Below, one piece after another: positions 37,241 to 46,738 of a DNA stretch of 64,000 nucleotides (its first letter is position 1; each line of letters begins with the position of its first letter). A model generated the notes under the pieces. It was not told the DNA's origin, did no database searches, and was given only the letters and a program-made list of their open reading frames with translations. Source of the DNA: Acetobacterium sp. KB-1 (lineage in GTDB: Bacteria; Bacillota; Clostridia; Eubacteriales; Eubacteriaceae); NCBI RefSeq assembly GCF_003260995.1, contig NZ_CP030040.1:2899176-2963175 (forward strand). The letters run 5' to 3'. The position numbers and the translations under genes are program-made.

Positions 37241-38962
37241 ATGAAACGAATCATTACAGAATATTTAAAACCCTATTATGGCCGGATGGCCTTTGGGGTA
37301 TTCTTTAAATTTACCGGTTCGATCATGGATTTGATTATTCCCTCAATTCTGGCCACGATTATTGATCAGGTGATCCCGTTAAATGAATGGTTGCCGATAT
37401 TTTATTGGGGCGTTGTGATGGTGGTCTGTGCGATCATCGGGCTGGTCTTTAACATTATTGCCAATCGTATGGCGGCCAGGGTGGCCAGTGATGCCACCGA
37501 GGTGATTCGGCATGATCTATTTGCCAAGGTAATGTATTTTTCCAATCACCAAATGGATACGCTAACCAAGCCGTCGGTAATTTCGCGGTTAACATCCGAC
37601 ACCTACATCATTCACCAGATGATTATCCGCATCCAAAGGCTGGGGGTTCGGGCACCGATTATGCTGGTTGGTGGTATCATTATCACGATGACCCTGGACC
37701 CGGTTTTGGCGACGGTACTAATTGGCATTATGCCCATTATGGCGGTATTGATTACCCTGGTTTCGAGAAAAAGCATGCCGCTTTTTGCTGGACTGCAAAA
37801 GGCGTTTGACGGCTTTGTCAGAGTGGTCAGAGAAGATATCAATGGCATCCGGGTGATTAAGGCCCTGTCTAAAACAGACTATGAGAAAAAACGGTTTGAT
37901 GCCATTAATACCGATGTCGTAAACCGGGAGAAAAAAGCCCGGATGACGGTAGCGGTGATTTCGCCAGCCATGAATATCTGTCTGAATATGGGCTTGGTTG
38001 GGGTCGTGGTAATGGGGGCTTATGGTGTCAATAATGGTACCTCAGAAGTGGGGATCATTCTGGCTTTTATGACCTATTTTACGATTATTCTTCATGCCGT
38101 TGTAGCCATTTCCAGAATGTTTGAAATGTGGCCAAAGGCCACAGCTTCGGCAGATCGGATTATCCAGGCGTTAGATAGTGTGGATGCACTAAAAGTTCAG
38201 GAAGTGGCCGAAGTGATTAAAACGCACAAAACGGACGTTTTTGTGGAATTTAAAGAGGTCTCCTTTTCGTATAATAAAGAGGAACCTAATCTGAGCAATA
38301 TTTCTTTTGCACTGGCCAAAGGGGAAACTTTGGGAATTATCGGTGAAACTGGTGCTGGCAAAACGACCCTGCTGAACCTGTTGATGCGGCTTTATGATGT
38401 GGACGAGGGGATGATTCTCATCGATGGTCGTGACGTTAGAACGATGGATCCCCGGGAATTGCATCAGAAGTTCGGGGTGGCCTTTCAGAATGATATGATC
38501 TTTGAAGCCACCATTGAGGAAAACATCGATCTGGGCAGAAATCTCTCTAAAGACGCCGTTACAGCAGCGATTGATTGTGCCGGTGCCAAAGAATTTGTGG
38601 ATGAAAAATCAGGTAAGTCCTGCGAACAGCTGACTATCAAAGGTGCCAACCTCAGTGGCGGTCAAAAGCAACGGATTCTGATCGCCCGAGCACTGGCTTC
38701 GCGGCCGGAAATACTGGTGTTAGATGATTCATCGAGTGCCTTGGACTATCAAACAGATGCGGCTTTTCGCAAATCCATCAAGGAAAATTTTGATGATACC
38801 ACGATTATTATTGTGGCTCAGCGGGTTAGTTCGATCCGCCATGCCGATCATATTCTGGTGCTTGAAAACGGTGCGATCATCGGCTATGGCAAGCATAAGC
38901 ATCTGATGAAAAGCTGTGACGTTTATCGGGAAATCAGTCATTCCCAGATGGGGGTGTCCTGA
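37241..38962 (+). CDS. ABC exporter half-transporter, subunit 1 (degenerate ATPase site)
   Basis: 573 residues: six membrane helices (about 1-320) and an ATPase domain. Walker A is GETGAGKTT and the signature is LSGGQKQR. The residue after Walker B is Asp rather than Glu (LVLDDSSSALD), and the switch His is Gln (IIVAQRVSS). These are the hallmarks of the non-hydrolysing site in heterodimeric exporters such as TM287/288. It pairs with the next gene, which starts two bases after its stop. Such exporters usually expel drugs, lipids or peptides. Start ATG behind GGGGAGGT. Confidence 0.92.
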   Translation: MKRIITEYLKPYYGRMAFGVFFKFTGSIMDLIIPSILATIIDQVIPLNEWLPIFYWGVVMVVCAIIGLVFNIIANRMAARVASDATEVIRHDLFAKVMYFSNHQMDTLTKPSVISRLTSDTYIIHQMIIRIQRLGVRAPIMLVGGIIITMTLDPVLATVLIGIMPIMAVLITLVSRKSMPLFAGLQKAFDGFVRVVREDINGIRVIKALSKTDYEKKRFDAINTDVVNREKKARMTVAVISPAMNICLNMGLVGVVVMGAYGVNNGTSEVGIILAFMTYFTIILHAVVAISRMFEMWPKATASADRIIQALDSVDALKVQEVAEVIKTHKTDVFVEFKEVSFSYNKEEPNLSNISFALAKGETLGIIGETGAGKTTLLNLLMRLYDVDEGMILIDGRDVRTMDPRELHQKFGVAFQNDMIFEATIEENIDLGRNLSKDAVTAAIDCAGAKEFVDEKSGKSCEQLTIKGANLSGGQKQRILIARALASRPEILVLDDSSSALDYQTDAAFRKSIKENFDDTTIIIVAQRVSSIRHADHILVLENGAIIGYGKHKHLMKSCDVYREISHSQMGVS

Positions 38963-38963
38963 G

Positions 38964-40730
38964 ATGAGACGATCACAAAAATTTGAGAAACCGCAAAACC
39001 GCAAAGGTACCCTGATCCAGTTGGGCGGCTATCTGATGCGCTATAAATGGCGATTGTTTGCGGCCATTGCCTTAACCATTGGAAGTAACCTCCTGGCACT
39101 GGTGGGGCCATTGCTTTCGGGTTACGCCATTGATGCCATCGAACTGGGAACCGGTCAGGTCAATTTTTCGCAGGTGTTTTATTACGCCTTCTGGATGGTC
39201 ATTTTTTATATCGGCTCAGCCGGACTGACCTATATTCTGGAAGTGCTGATGATCCGGGTCAGCCGTCAGGTTACCTATGCGATGCGCAAGGATGTCTTTA
39301 ATAAGCTGATGGATCTGCCGGTGGGGTATTTTGATCTGCATCAGACGGGCGACGTTATCAGCCGGATTACCTATGACATTGATACGGTCAATAGTTCGAT
39401 TTCCAGCGACCTGATTCAGGTAGCTTCAGCAGTTATCACCGTTCTGGGTTCATTTTTGATGATGCTGGCGATTTCGCCTAAATTGGTGCTTGTTTTTGCT
39501 TTTACCGTACCGGCATCGATTTTTATATCCCGTTACCTGGTTAAAAAAACCCGGCCCCTTTTTAGTCGGCGATCCCGAAAATTGGGGGAACTCAATGGCT
39601 TTGTGGAGGAAATGGTATCGGGCCAAAAGACCTTGAAAATTTATGACCAGGAAGAGCATACCATTGAGAAATTCAATATTAAGAATAAAGAAGCGGTAGC
39701 GGCTTATTATCAGGCCGAATACTACGGCAGTATGATTTTTCCCACCATTAATTTTATTAACAACCTGTCTTTGGCCTGCATCAGTGTCTTTGGTGCACTA
39801 TTATATCTGGCCGGAGCGATGTCGATTGGGCAGATTTCCTCCTTTGTGTTGTACTCCCGAAAGTTTTCCGGACCCATTAATGAGATGGCCAATATCATGA
39901 ACGATCTGCAGTCGTCCCTGGCAGCGGCTGAACGGGTCTTTGCCTTGCTAAATGAACGGTCAGAGGCCAGAGATACAAAAAAAATGACAGCACTGACCAA
40001 TGTAAATGGCGATATTGTTCTTAAAGATGTCCGGTTTAGCTATGATGCCAATCAGGTAATTATTAAAAACCTCAGCTTGCAGGTAGAGGCGGGCAAGCTG
40101 ATTGCCATCGTCGGCCCGACCGGGGCCGGGAAAACCACCATTATTAATCTGTTGATGCGCTTTTATGATACTGACGCCGGGAATATTTATGTCGATGGTA
40201 ATGAGGTCCAGGAACTGACCCGGGACAGTCTGAGAAAATCCTTTGCTATGGTGCTTCAAGATACCTGGATTTTTCATGGTACGATTTATGAAAACCTGAC
40301 TTATGGTAAAGAGAATGCCACAATGGCCGAGGTGGTGCAGGCGGCCAAAGCTGCCCGCATTCATTCGTTTATTGAGCATCTGCCCCATGGCTATGAAACT
40401 ATTTTGAGTGATGAAGGAACCAATATTTCCAAGGGCCAGAAGCAGCTCTTGACGATTGCTCGGGCGATGTTGTTAAATGCCAAAATGCTGATCCTCGATG
40501 AGGCCACTTCCAACGTCGATACTCGCACCGAGAAAAAGATCCAGGAGGCCATGCGTCATCTGATGAAAGATAAAACCTGTTTTGTCATTGCTCATCGGTT
40601 GTCAACGATCCAGAATGCCGACTTGATTCTGGTAGTGGATCAGGGTGATGTGGTGGAACAGGGAACTCACGAAGAACTGATGGCGAAGGGCGGCAGTTAT
40701 TGGCAGATGTATCAGGCGCAGTTTGAGTAA
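38964..40730 (+). CDS. ABC exporter half-transporter, subunit 2 (canonical ATPase site)
   Basis: 588 residues from ATG 38964; the upstream in-frame start at 38916 would lie inside the previous gene. A hydrophilic lead of about 30 residues precedes six membrane helices (about 35-310). The ATPase has Walker A GPTGAGKTT, Walker B LILDEATSNVD with the catalytic Glu, and the switch His in VIAHRLST. Its signature is altered to ISKGQKQ. Together with subunit 1 this gives one working and one degenerate nucleotide site. Substrate unknown. Confidence 0.92.
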   Translation: MRRSQKFEKPQNRKGTLIQLGGYLMRYKWRLFAAIALTIGSNLLALVGPLLSGYAIDAIELGTGQVNFSQVFYYAFWMVIFYIGSAGLTYILEVLMIRVSRQVTYAMRKDVFNKLMDLPVGYFDLHQTGDVISRITYDIDTVNSSISSDLIQVASAVITVLGSFLMMLAISPKLVLVFAFTVPASIFISRYLVKKTRPLFSRRSRKLGELNGFVEEMVSGQKTLKIYDQEEHTIEKFNIKNKEAVAAYYQAEYYGSMIFPTINFINNLSLACISVFGALLYLAGAMSIGQISSFVLYSRKFSGPINEMANIMNDLQSSLAAAERVFALLNERSEARDTKKMTALTNVNGDIVLKDVRFSYDANQVIIKNLSLQVEAGKLIAIVGPTGAGKTTIINLLMRFYDTDAGNIYVDGNEVQELTRDSLRKSFAMVLQDTWIFHGTIYENLTYGKENATMAEVVQAAKAARIHSFIEHLPHGYETILSDEGTNISKGQKQLLTIARAMLLNAKMLILDEATSNVDTRTEKKIQEAMRHLMKDKTCFVIAHRLSTIQNADLILVVDQGDVVEQGTHEELMAKGGSYWQMYQAQFE

Positions 40731-41004
40731 GAAAAAGTGAAGGGGCACTGAGTTTTGATCTATAATGATTAAACCTTGAAGTTTTTGTCTAAATGAAGGT
40801 GTTGAAACTATAGTTAAATGGGTAAATAACAAAAAATTATTTAAACAAAAATTCGCTTTAATTTATATAAAGTTGAAATATCTTTTATAATTATTATGCA
40901 ACTGAATCGATGCATAACATAAGGAACGTGAAACGTTAAATTTTAGACTCGATTTGTTTATAAATCTTAGTAACATTAAAAATTTTTTTCAGCAGGAGGG
41001 AAGA

Positions 41005-43746
41005 ATGAAATGGTTTTATAATATGAAAATTAGAAATAAGCTCTTAGTCGGGTTTATTCTGGTAGCTTTAGTTATCGGAGTTGTGGGTTATATGGGTATT
41101 TCAAATATTAACAAACTCGATGCAGCAAGTCAGAATTCTTATGAGAATGTGACGGTTCCGATTTCTGAACTCGGTGAGATTGCGGCACTGTTTCAGCGCT
41201 TACGCATTAATGTAAGGGATATTATCATCGAAAATGATGTTCAGGTTAATCAAAAAAATATCAATTCATTTGAAGCAAACAACAAGGAAATTGACGAATT
41301 TATTGTTTTGTTTCAAGAAAAAAAGCAAGCTGAAGCGGTGAATGAAGCCTTCCAGACGTTTATTGAGGCCCGCAAGAAAATGGCGCCGGAGTTTGAAAAG
41401 GTCATAAATTTGGGGTCCCAAAACAAAAATAATGAGGCGCTGGCACTGATGCAAGAAGGTGGTTCGGCATATATTGCCTCCCAGAATGTTCAAATGGCCC
41501 TGGATCAGGTCATTCAAATAAAGTTAGAGAAAAGTAGAGAAACCGCTGAGGCGAATGCAGCTCTTGCCAGACAGGTGTCGACGACGATGGTGATTGTAAT
41601 CGTTTTTGGTGTAATTTTTGCAATTATCTTGGGGATTGGGATAGCTGCGGTTATCTGCAAACCACTCAAAAAATCAGTATATATGTTAAAAGAAATGAGC
41701 CGGGGACATTTAGGCGAACGGCTGGGCATGAACACAAACGATGAGATCGGCCAGATGGCAGCGGCCATGGACGGATTTGCCGATAATCTGCAGAATATGG
41801 TCATCGGCACCATGAATCAGATTTCTGAAGGCGATGTATCAGCCAATATTGAAGAAGTGGATGATGCCAAAGATGAAATTACCCCGGCACTAAAGCGAAC
41901 CATTGAGACGATCCGAGCCCTTATTTTCGAAGTTGGCATGCTTTCTCAGGCGGCCATCCAGGGACGACTAAGTACCCGGGGCTATTCAGAGGCGTTTAGC
42001 GGCGGGTTTAAAGAGGTTGTTGACGGCATGAATGAAACCATGGATGCGGTAGTGAATCCCCTTAACATGGCGGCAGATTATGTTGAAAAAATAGGCAAAG
42101 GACAAATCCCGGATAAAATTACCGACACCTATTATGGGGATTTTAACACCATCAAAAATAATATAAATGCCTGTATTGACGGATTGAGAGCGCTTACCGA
42201 AGGACGTCGGGTGCTCACAAAACTAAGCGTGAATGACTACTCGGAAACCATTCAAGACGATTATTCGGGGATCTATGGCGAGATCGCCCAGGCCATTAAT
42301 GGCGTTCACGAACGGCTGATCCGTATTGTTGCCGTTTCAACCCACATTGCCAATGGTGATATGAGCGATCTGGAAACACTGAAAGACATTGGTAAGCGCA
42401 GCGATAATGATACCTTAAACCCAAGCTTAATAAGAATGATTGAAAACATTGTCAGTTTAGTCGAAGAAACCAAATCCATGTCCCATCTGGCTGTGGCAGG
42501 TGATCTTAGTAATCGTGGTGATGTGGATAGGTTCCAGGGTGAGTTTGCAAAAGTGATCGAGGGTTTTAATCTTACCATGGATGCTATTATAGAGCCTGTT
42601 ATTGAAGCATCGAATACACTTAGTGAACTGTCCAGTGGAAATCTTAACACCGAAATGACCGGAAATTATCAGGGCGATCACGCGCAGATAAAAAGCGCAT
42701 TAAACAGCACCATTGCATTTCTTAAGGCCTATGTGGATGAAATCACTGATACGCTAAGAGCGATCGGCCAGGGCAATCTGAATCTGTATATTAGCAATGA
42801 ATACCTGGGTGACTTCCAGGCCATTAAAACCTGTCTCAATGGGATCACTGAAACCTTAAACGAAACAATGGGCGAAATTAATGAAGCGGCCAGTCAGGTT
42901 GAAGCCGGTGCCAGGCAGATCTCGGATGGGGGTCAGGCGCTTTCACAGGGAACAACTGAGCAGGCCAGTGCTATCCAGCAGCTCAATGCATCCATTGAAG
43001 AGGTGGCTGGGGAAACTAAAAAAAATGCTATCAATGCCAACGAAGCCAATGATCGGGCGCTTGAAGTGCGCAGTAGCGCTGAGGTTGGCAATGAACAGAT
43101 GGGGAACATGGTAACCGCCATGTTGGATATTAACGAATCGTCCAAAAATATTTCGAAAATTATCAAGGTGATTGATGACATTGCCTTCCAAACCAATATT
43201 CTGGCCTTGAATGCCGCGGTGGAAGCGGCCCGCGCCGGACAGCATGGCAAAGGATTTGCAGTGGTTGCCGAAGAAGTCCGTAATCTGGCGGCCCGTAGTG
43301 CCGAAGCGGCTAAGGAAACCACGGTGCTCATCGAAGGCTCCATTAATCGGGTCGATGCGGGGACAAAAATTGCCAATGAAACGGCCGAAAGCCTGGCGGA
43401 GATTCTCCAAGAAATTGAAAAAGTAACCGGACTAGTCGGTAACATTGCGCAGGCCTCCAATGATCAGGCCACGGAAATTGCCCAGATTACTCAGGGTGTT
43501 GAACAGGTATCTATTGTGGTTCAAACTAATTCGGCTACCGCCGAAGAAAGCGCAGCAGCGGGCGAAGAACTCTCCGGTCAAGCTGAAATGTTAAAACAAA
43601 TGGTCGGGACTTTCAAACTTAAGAATAATACCACCGATTGCGGCACCGCGTCAAAACCCCAGATTCAAAGGCAGGCAACTCAGGCGGAAGTGCTTTCGGA
43701 AATGCCTCAAATTATTCTGGACGATATGGAAAATGATAAATATTAA
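41005..43746 (+). CDS. Methyl-accepting chemotaxis protein with repeated HAMP-like modules
   Basis: 913 residues from ATG 41005 behind AGGAGGG; the longer frame from 40954 lacks a site. A membrane helix (about 10-30), a four-helix-bundle sensor (about 35-185), a second helix (about 190-215) and a HAMP domain lead into a long cytoplasmic run. That run contains several HAMP-like units with the repeated themes GxLxxRxxxxxFxGxFKEVxxGxNxTxDAxxxP and YxGDFxxIKxxxNxxIxxL. The signalling hairpin follows ([33 protein letters not shown]). The C-terminus has no pentapeptide for CheR/CheB tethering. Signal unknown; the 273-base upstream gap shows only AT-rich sequence with possible promoter elements. Confidence 0.92.
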   Translation: MKWFYNMKIRNKLLVGFILVALVIGVVGYMGISNINKLDAASQNSYENVTVPISELGEIAALFQRLRINVRDIIIENDVQVNQKNINSFEANNKEIDEFIVLFQEKKQAEAVNEAFQTFIEARKKMAPEFEKVINLGSQNKNNEALALMQEGGSAYIASQNVQMALDQVIQIKLEKSRETAEANAALARQVSTTMVIVIVFGVIFAIILGIGIAAVICKPLKKSVYMLKEMSRGHLGERLGMNTNDEIGQMAAAMDGFADNLQNMVIGTMNQISEGDVSANIEEVDDAKDEITPALKRTIETIRALIFEVGMLSQAAIQGRLSTRGYSEAFSGGFKEVVDGMNETMDAVVNPLNMAADYVEKIGKGQIPDKITDTYYGDFNTIKNNINACIDGLRALTEGRRVLTKLSVNDYSETIQDDYSGIYGEIAQAINGVHERLIRIVAVSTHIANGDMSDLETLKDIGKRSDNDTLNPSLIRMIENIVSLVEETKSMSHLAVAGDLSNRGDVDRFQGEFAKVIEGFNLTMDAIIEPVIEASNTLSELSSGNLNTEMTGNYQGDHAQIKSALNSTIAFLKAYVDEITDTLRAIGQGNLNLYISNEYLGDFQAIKTCLNGITETLNETMGEINEAASQVEAGARQISDGGQALSQGTTEQASAIQQLNASIEEVAGETKKNAINANEANDRALEVRSSAEVGNEQMGNMVTAMLDINESSKNISKIIKVIDDIAFQTNILALNAAVEAARAGQHGKGFAVVAEEVRNLAARSAEAAKETTVLIEGSINRVDAGTKIANETAESLAEILQEIEKVTGLVGNIAQASNDQATEIAQITQGVEQVSIVVQTNSATAEESAAAGEELSGQAEMLKQMVGTFKLKNNTTDCGTASKPQIQRQATQAEVLSEMPQIILDDMENDKY

Positions 43747-43805
43747 AGAGGCATTGCTAAAACACGTATATCCAACATACATTGAAGCTTCTCTAAAAGT
43801 AGTTA

Positions 43806-43834
43806 TTGACAATTGTCAGTAATCTTGTTATAAT
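43806..43834 (+). promoter_or_regulatory. Consensus promoter with a palindrome across the -35
   Basis: TTGACA (43806-43811), 17 bases, TATAAT (43829-43834), a perfect sigma-A promoter. TGACAATTGTCA (43807-43818) is a 12-base perfect palindrome overlapping the -35 and may be an operator. Confidence 0.75.
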
Positions 43835-43863
43835 TCACTTACTTAAATTAAGAATTAATTAAG

Positions 43864-43919
43864 ACGCCAGTGAGGCAGAAGCTCTTTGAAAAGAGTTTTG
43901 GTTCATTGGCGTTTTTTTT
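43864..43919 (+). terminator. Leader terminator upstream of the first methyltransferase gene
   Basis: Ten-base stem ACGCCAGTGA (43864-43873) with TCATTGGCGT (43903-43912), enclosing a second hairpin (43880-43897), and followed by eight T. It lies only about 30 bases after the predicted transcription start and 25 bases before the methyltransferase gene. It is therefore an attenuator or the end of a roughly 80-base small RNA. Confidence 0.75.
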
Positions 43920-43944
43920 GCAAAAAAGAAGGAGTGTAAAGAAG

Positions 43945-44538
43945 TTGAGTGTGAATAATTGTCAAGCGACAAAAGAGTATTTTAATAACATTGCAAAAAA
44001 ATGGGACAGTATCTGTCAGCATGATCCCTACAAGATTTCCGCGATTCTGACCCTGGCAGGAATAAAAAAGGCTAGTCGGATTCTGGATATTGCAACCGGG
44101 ACAGGGATACTGATTCCACATTTATTAAAGCAAGAACCAGCTGAGATTGTTGCCATTGATTTATCAGAACAAATGATCATTCAGGCACAGAAGAATTACA
44201 AGAGTCAGCTGGTTCATTTTGAAAATGCCAATTTTTATGCGTTTGATCAGAAGGGATTTGATTTTGCCATCGTCTATAGTGCTTATCCCCATTTTGAAAA
44301 CAAAGAAGCCTTGATGCTGCAATTATCGTCCTGCCTGAAACCAGGGGGACGGTTTATGATTGCCCACAGTGAAAGCAAAGAGACGATCAATGGCCGACAT
44401 TCGGGTGAACATGTAAAAATGGTTTCAACGACTTTAAATGACGTGATGACAGAATCGGAAAAATTCCGGGCCTGTTTTTCCGTTGATATAATGGTGGATA
44501 CCGAAGCCTTATATATTATTTCAGGACGAAAATTATAA
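43945..44538 (+). CDS. Class I SAM-dependent methyltransferase (MT1)
   Basis: 197 residues from the TTG at 43945, nine bases behind AAGGAGTG; GTG 43951 is possible. The longer frame to 43870 crosses the leader terminator and is rejected. Motif I is LDIATGTG (47-54), with the acidic end of strand 2 in IVAIDLSEQM, and post-motif FDFAIVYSAYPHF. The fold is UbiE-like, but the protein is short and the target is unknown. It heads a region in which three further methyltransferases alternate with ABC importers, so a small-molecule or metal-ligand substrate is inferred rather than shown. Confidence 0.82.
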   Translation: MSVNNCQATKEYFNNIAKKWDSICQHDPYKISAILTLAGIKKASRILDIATGTGILIPHLLKQEPAEIVAIDLSEQMIIQAQKNYKSQLVHFENANFYAFDQKGFDFAIVYSAYPHFENKEALMLQLSSCLKPGGRFMIAHSESKETINGRHSGEHVKMVSTTLNDVMTESEKFRACFSVDIMVDTEALYIISGRKL

Positions 44539-44601
44539 GATGAGGTGATAATTTTTTTGTCCTATATAGTATATACAACTTTATACATGTATATAAAAAC
44601 G

Positions 44602-44636
44602 TTGTATTATCAAAAGATAGTCATTTGATAATACAA
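44602..44636 (+). promoter_or_regulatory. Perfect 13-base inverted repeat in the MT2 promoter region
   Basis: TTGTATTATCAAA (44602-44614) and its complement TTTGATAATACAA (44624-44636), separated by nine bases and not followed by a T run, so an operator is likelier than a terminator. A second, weaker symmetric element, TATATAC...GTATATA, lies 15-45 bases upstream. The arms GTATTATC/GATAATAC vaguely recall nickel-regulator sites, but the spacing differs from known NikR consensus. Confidence 0.55.
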
Positions 44637-44671
44637 TCTGAAATTAACAAGCTAGTTGAAGGAGATCAAAC

Positions 44672-45793
44672 GTGTTTAATGATGATGTGTTGCTTAATAA
44701 ACCAATAGTGGAAACGGATCCATTGTATCAATTCCTGAATACCTGCTCGAGGAGTTTTAAACAGTTTAAAATTCTCGATACTGCGATAAAGCGAGGCTTT
44801 TTTAATCATCTGGATGAATGGAAATCAGCAGTTGATTTAGCAAAAGTGTTGGGTACCAATCCAGATTTGACCGATTGTATATGTATGAGTCTGGCTGAAA
44901 TCGGTTTTATTGAGCAGAGCGGCGAGGTGTTTAAGAACTCAGAACTCAGCACATGCTATTTTAAAAGTGAGTCGCCGTATTTTCAGGGAGAAGTGCTGTT
45001 TAACATCAAAAATGGTTTTTCACTCTGGGAAAGACTTGATGAAGTAATAGAAAATGGACCGATCAAAGTAAGCGAAGCTGATTATTTTAAGGACAATCTG
45101 ATTCATTCCCTCGCCTCTGAAATTATGTGTGGGGAGCTGCAAAAAACTACAAGTCTAATCGCATCATTGCCCGAATTTTCCAGGGCAGAAAAACTGCTGG
45201 ATCTGGGCGGGGGACACGGTCTTTATTCAGTCGCGTTGAGTCGGCTTAACCAGAATCTCGAGATCGATATTTATGATTTTCCCGATGTTATTGAGGCGAC
45301 CCAAAAATATCTGGAAAAATATGATGCCCATCGAATTAATTTAAAACCGGGTAATCTTTTTATGGACGCTATTGGTAATGACTATGATCTGCTATTGTTC
45401 TCCTACAATCCGGGCGGAAAAAACCCGGAGCTGGTGCCGAAGATTTTTTCGGCGCTGAAAGAAGGGGGCTTATTTATTAGCAAGCACGTTTTCTATGGCA
45501 AGGATGAAGGATCGAGAGATCCGCTGCTTGATCTTGAGTATAATCTTTCAGATTTTGAAGGTGTTAAAAAGGGCCGAAAAATCTATAGTTTTGCTAGAGA
45601 TCTGACATTTGAAGCCTATCTTAGCTTGCTTGAACAGTATTTTACGATTGTCCAGATTGTTGAGACTGAAGACTTTGCCACAGAACCGCTGTCAAAATTT
45701 GGCGATGCATTGGAGGCAAAGATGATTATTGCAAAAAAGAAAGCTAAAAAGCAGTGTGTCGAGCGGGATGAGGTTGAAGTGATTGGGGGTTGA
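44672..45793 (+). CDS. O-methyltransferase-type SAM methyltransferase with dimerisation domain (MT2)
   Basis: 373 residues with a GTG start behind GAAGGAG. The N-terminal winged-helix dimerisation module (about 15-100) is followed by a SAM domain with motif I LDLGGGHG (176-183). FDFPDVIE and KPGNLF match the methyltransferase_2 (hydroxyindole/caffeate OMT-like) family. These enzymes methylate hydroxyl groups of small aromatic or polyketide molecules. It is the first gene of a run with a complete nickel/peptide-type ABC importer, starting three bases before the permease gene, so its substrate may be what that importer brings in. Function otherwise unknown. Confidence 0.83.
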   Translation: MFNDDVLLNKPIVETDPLYQFLNTCSRSFKQFKILDTAIKRGFFNHLDEWKSAVDLAKVLGTNPDLTDCICMSLAEIGFIEQSGEVFKNSELSTCYFKSESPYFQGEVLFNIKNGFSLWERLDEVIENGPIKVSEADYFKDNLIHSLASEIMCGELQKTTSLIASLPEFSRAEKLLDLGGGHGLYSVALSRLNQNLEIDIYDFPDVIEATQKYLEKYDAHRINLKPGNLFMDAIGNDYDLLLFSYNPGGKNPELVPKIFSALKEGGLFISKHVFYGKDEGSRDPLLDLEYNLSDFEGVKKGRKIYSFARDLTFEAYLSLLEQYFTIVQIVETEDFATEPLSKFGDALEAKMIIAKKKAKKQCVERDEVEVIGG

Positions 45794-45796
45794 GCA

Positions 45797-46738
45797 ATGT
45801 ACCGCTATATCGGTAAACGTTTATGCTTGTTATTGATTGTCATAATCGGGGTAACCGTCCTGACCTTTACACTGATGCATGCGGCGCCGGGGGATATGGC
45901 GGAAATGATTGCCATTTCCCGCTATGGGGTAGAAAACCTGACAACCGCAGAGGTGGAAGCAATCCGGCTGTCAGAAGGTCTGGATTCACCGGTAATGGTG
46001 CAGTATTTTCATTGGCTGACTCATATGATCAGCGGTGATTTTGGCAACTCACTGATTACCGGAGAACCGGTTATGGAAGAAATTCTGATCCGCTTACCGG
46101 CCACCCTGAAATTATCATTTGCTGCGCTGCTGGTATCGCTGGTAATTGCGATTCCGGCCGGTGTGATTGCGGCATCCAAACAGCATTCACTGATGGATCA
46201 TCTAACCATGTCCAGCGCCTTGATCGGAACCAGTGTTCCGAATTTTTGGCTGGGACTCCTGTTAATTCTGCTATTTTCGGTTACCCTGGGATGGTTTCCG
46301 GTTTTTGGCTATGGTGGCCTTCGTTATATGGTGTTACCGGCACTGACACTGGGAGCGGGACTGGCGGGCATTACCACCCGCCTGACCCGCTCCAGCATGC
46401 TGGAGGTACTCAATCAGGATTATGTTACCACGGCCCGGTCAAAAGGATTGTCGGAGCGGCGGATCATTTTCAAACATGCCTTAAAAAATGCCTTTATCCC
46501 GATCATCACCGTAATTGGCATTCAACTGGGTCATTTGTTGGGTGGAACAGTGATTGTCGAGTCGATTTTTGCCTGGCCGGGAATTGGCAAGCTTCTGGTT
46601 GATTCAATTTACGCCCGGGATTTTGCCACGGTTCAGGCCTGTGCCTTGTTGTTTGCGATTATTTTTGTCCTGATCAACCTGATTGTGGATATTCTTTATC
46701 TGTTTTTGAATCCTAAAATAAGTTACCAGAAGGAATAA
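45797..46738 (+). CDS. Nickel/oligopeptide-type ABC importer permease (NikB/DppB-like), system 1
   Basis: 313 residues, six membrane helices. The opening MYRYIGKRLCLLLIVIIGVT and the GDFGNSLITG segment are typical of DppB/NikB permeases. The ATPase-contacting EAA loop is DYVTTARSKGLSERRIIFKHAL. It forms the import channel with the next gene product. The stop overlaps the next start (TAATG), showing translational coupling. Peptide and nickel permeases cannot be told apart by sequence alone. Confidence 0.9.
   Translation: MYRYIGKRLCLLLIVIIGVTVLTFTLMHAAPGDMAEMIAISRYGVENLTTAEVEAIRLSEGLDSPVMVQYFHWLTHMISGDFGNSLITGEPVMEEILIRLPATLKLSFAALLVSLVIAIPAGVIAASKQHSLMDHLTMSSALIGTSVPNFWLGLLLILLFSVTLGWFPVFGYGGLRYMVLPALTLGAGLAGITTRLTRSSMLEVLNQDYVTTARSKGLSERRIIFKHALKNAFIPIITVIGIQLGHLLGGTVIVESIFAWPGIGKLLVDSIYARDFATVQACALLFAIIFVLINLIVDILYLFLNPKISYQKE

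Noticed and set aside
42933-43460. Antisense open frame of 175 codons inside the chemoreceptor gene
   Set aside because: It mirrors the highly conserved signalling hairpin of the receptor, has no ribosome binding site and resembles no protein family.
43864-43919. NiCo or other metal riboswitch before MT1
   Set aside because: The leader is too short and lacks the conserved aptamer sequences of the metal riboswitches I know; only a nested terminator hairpin is seen.
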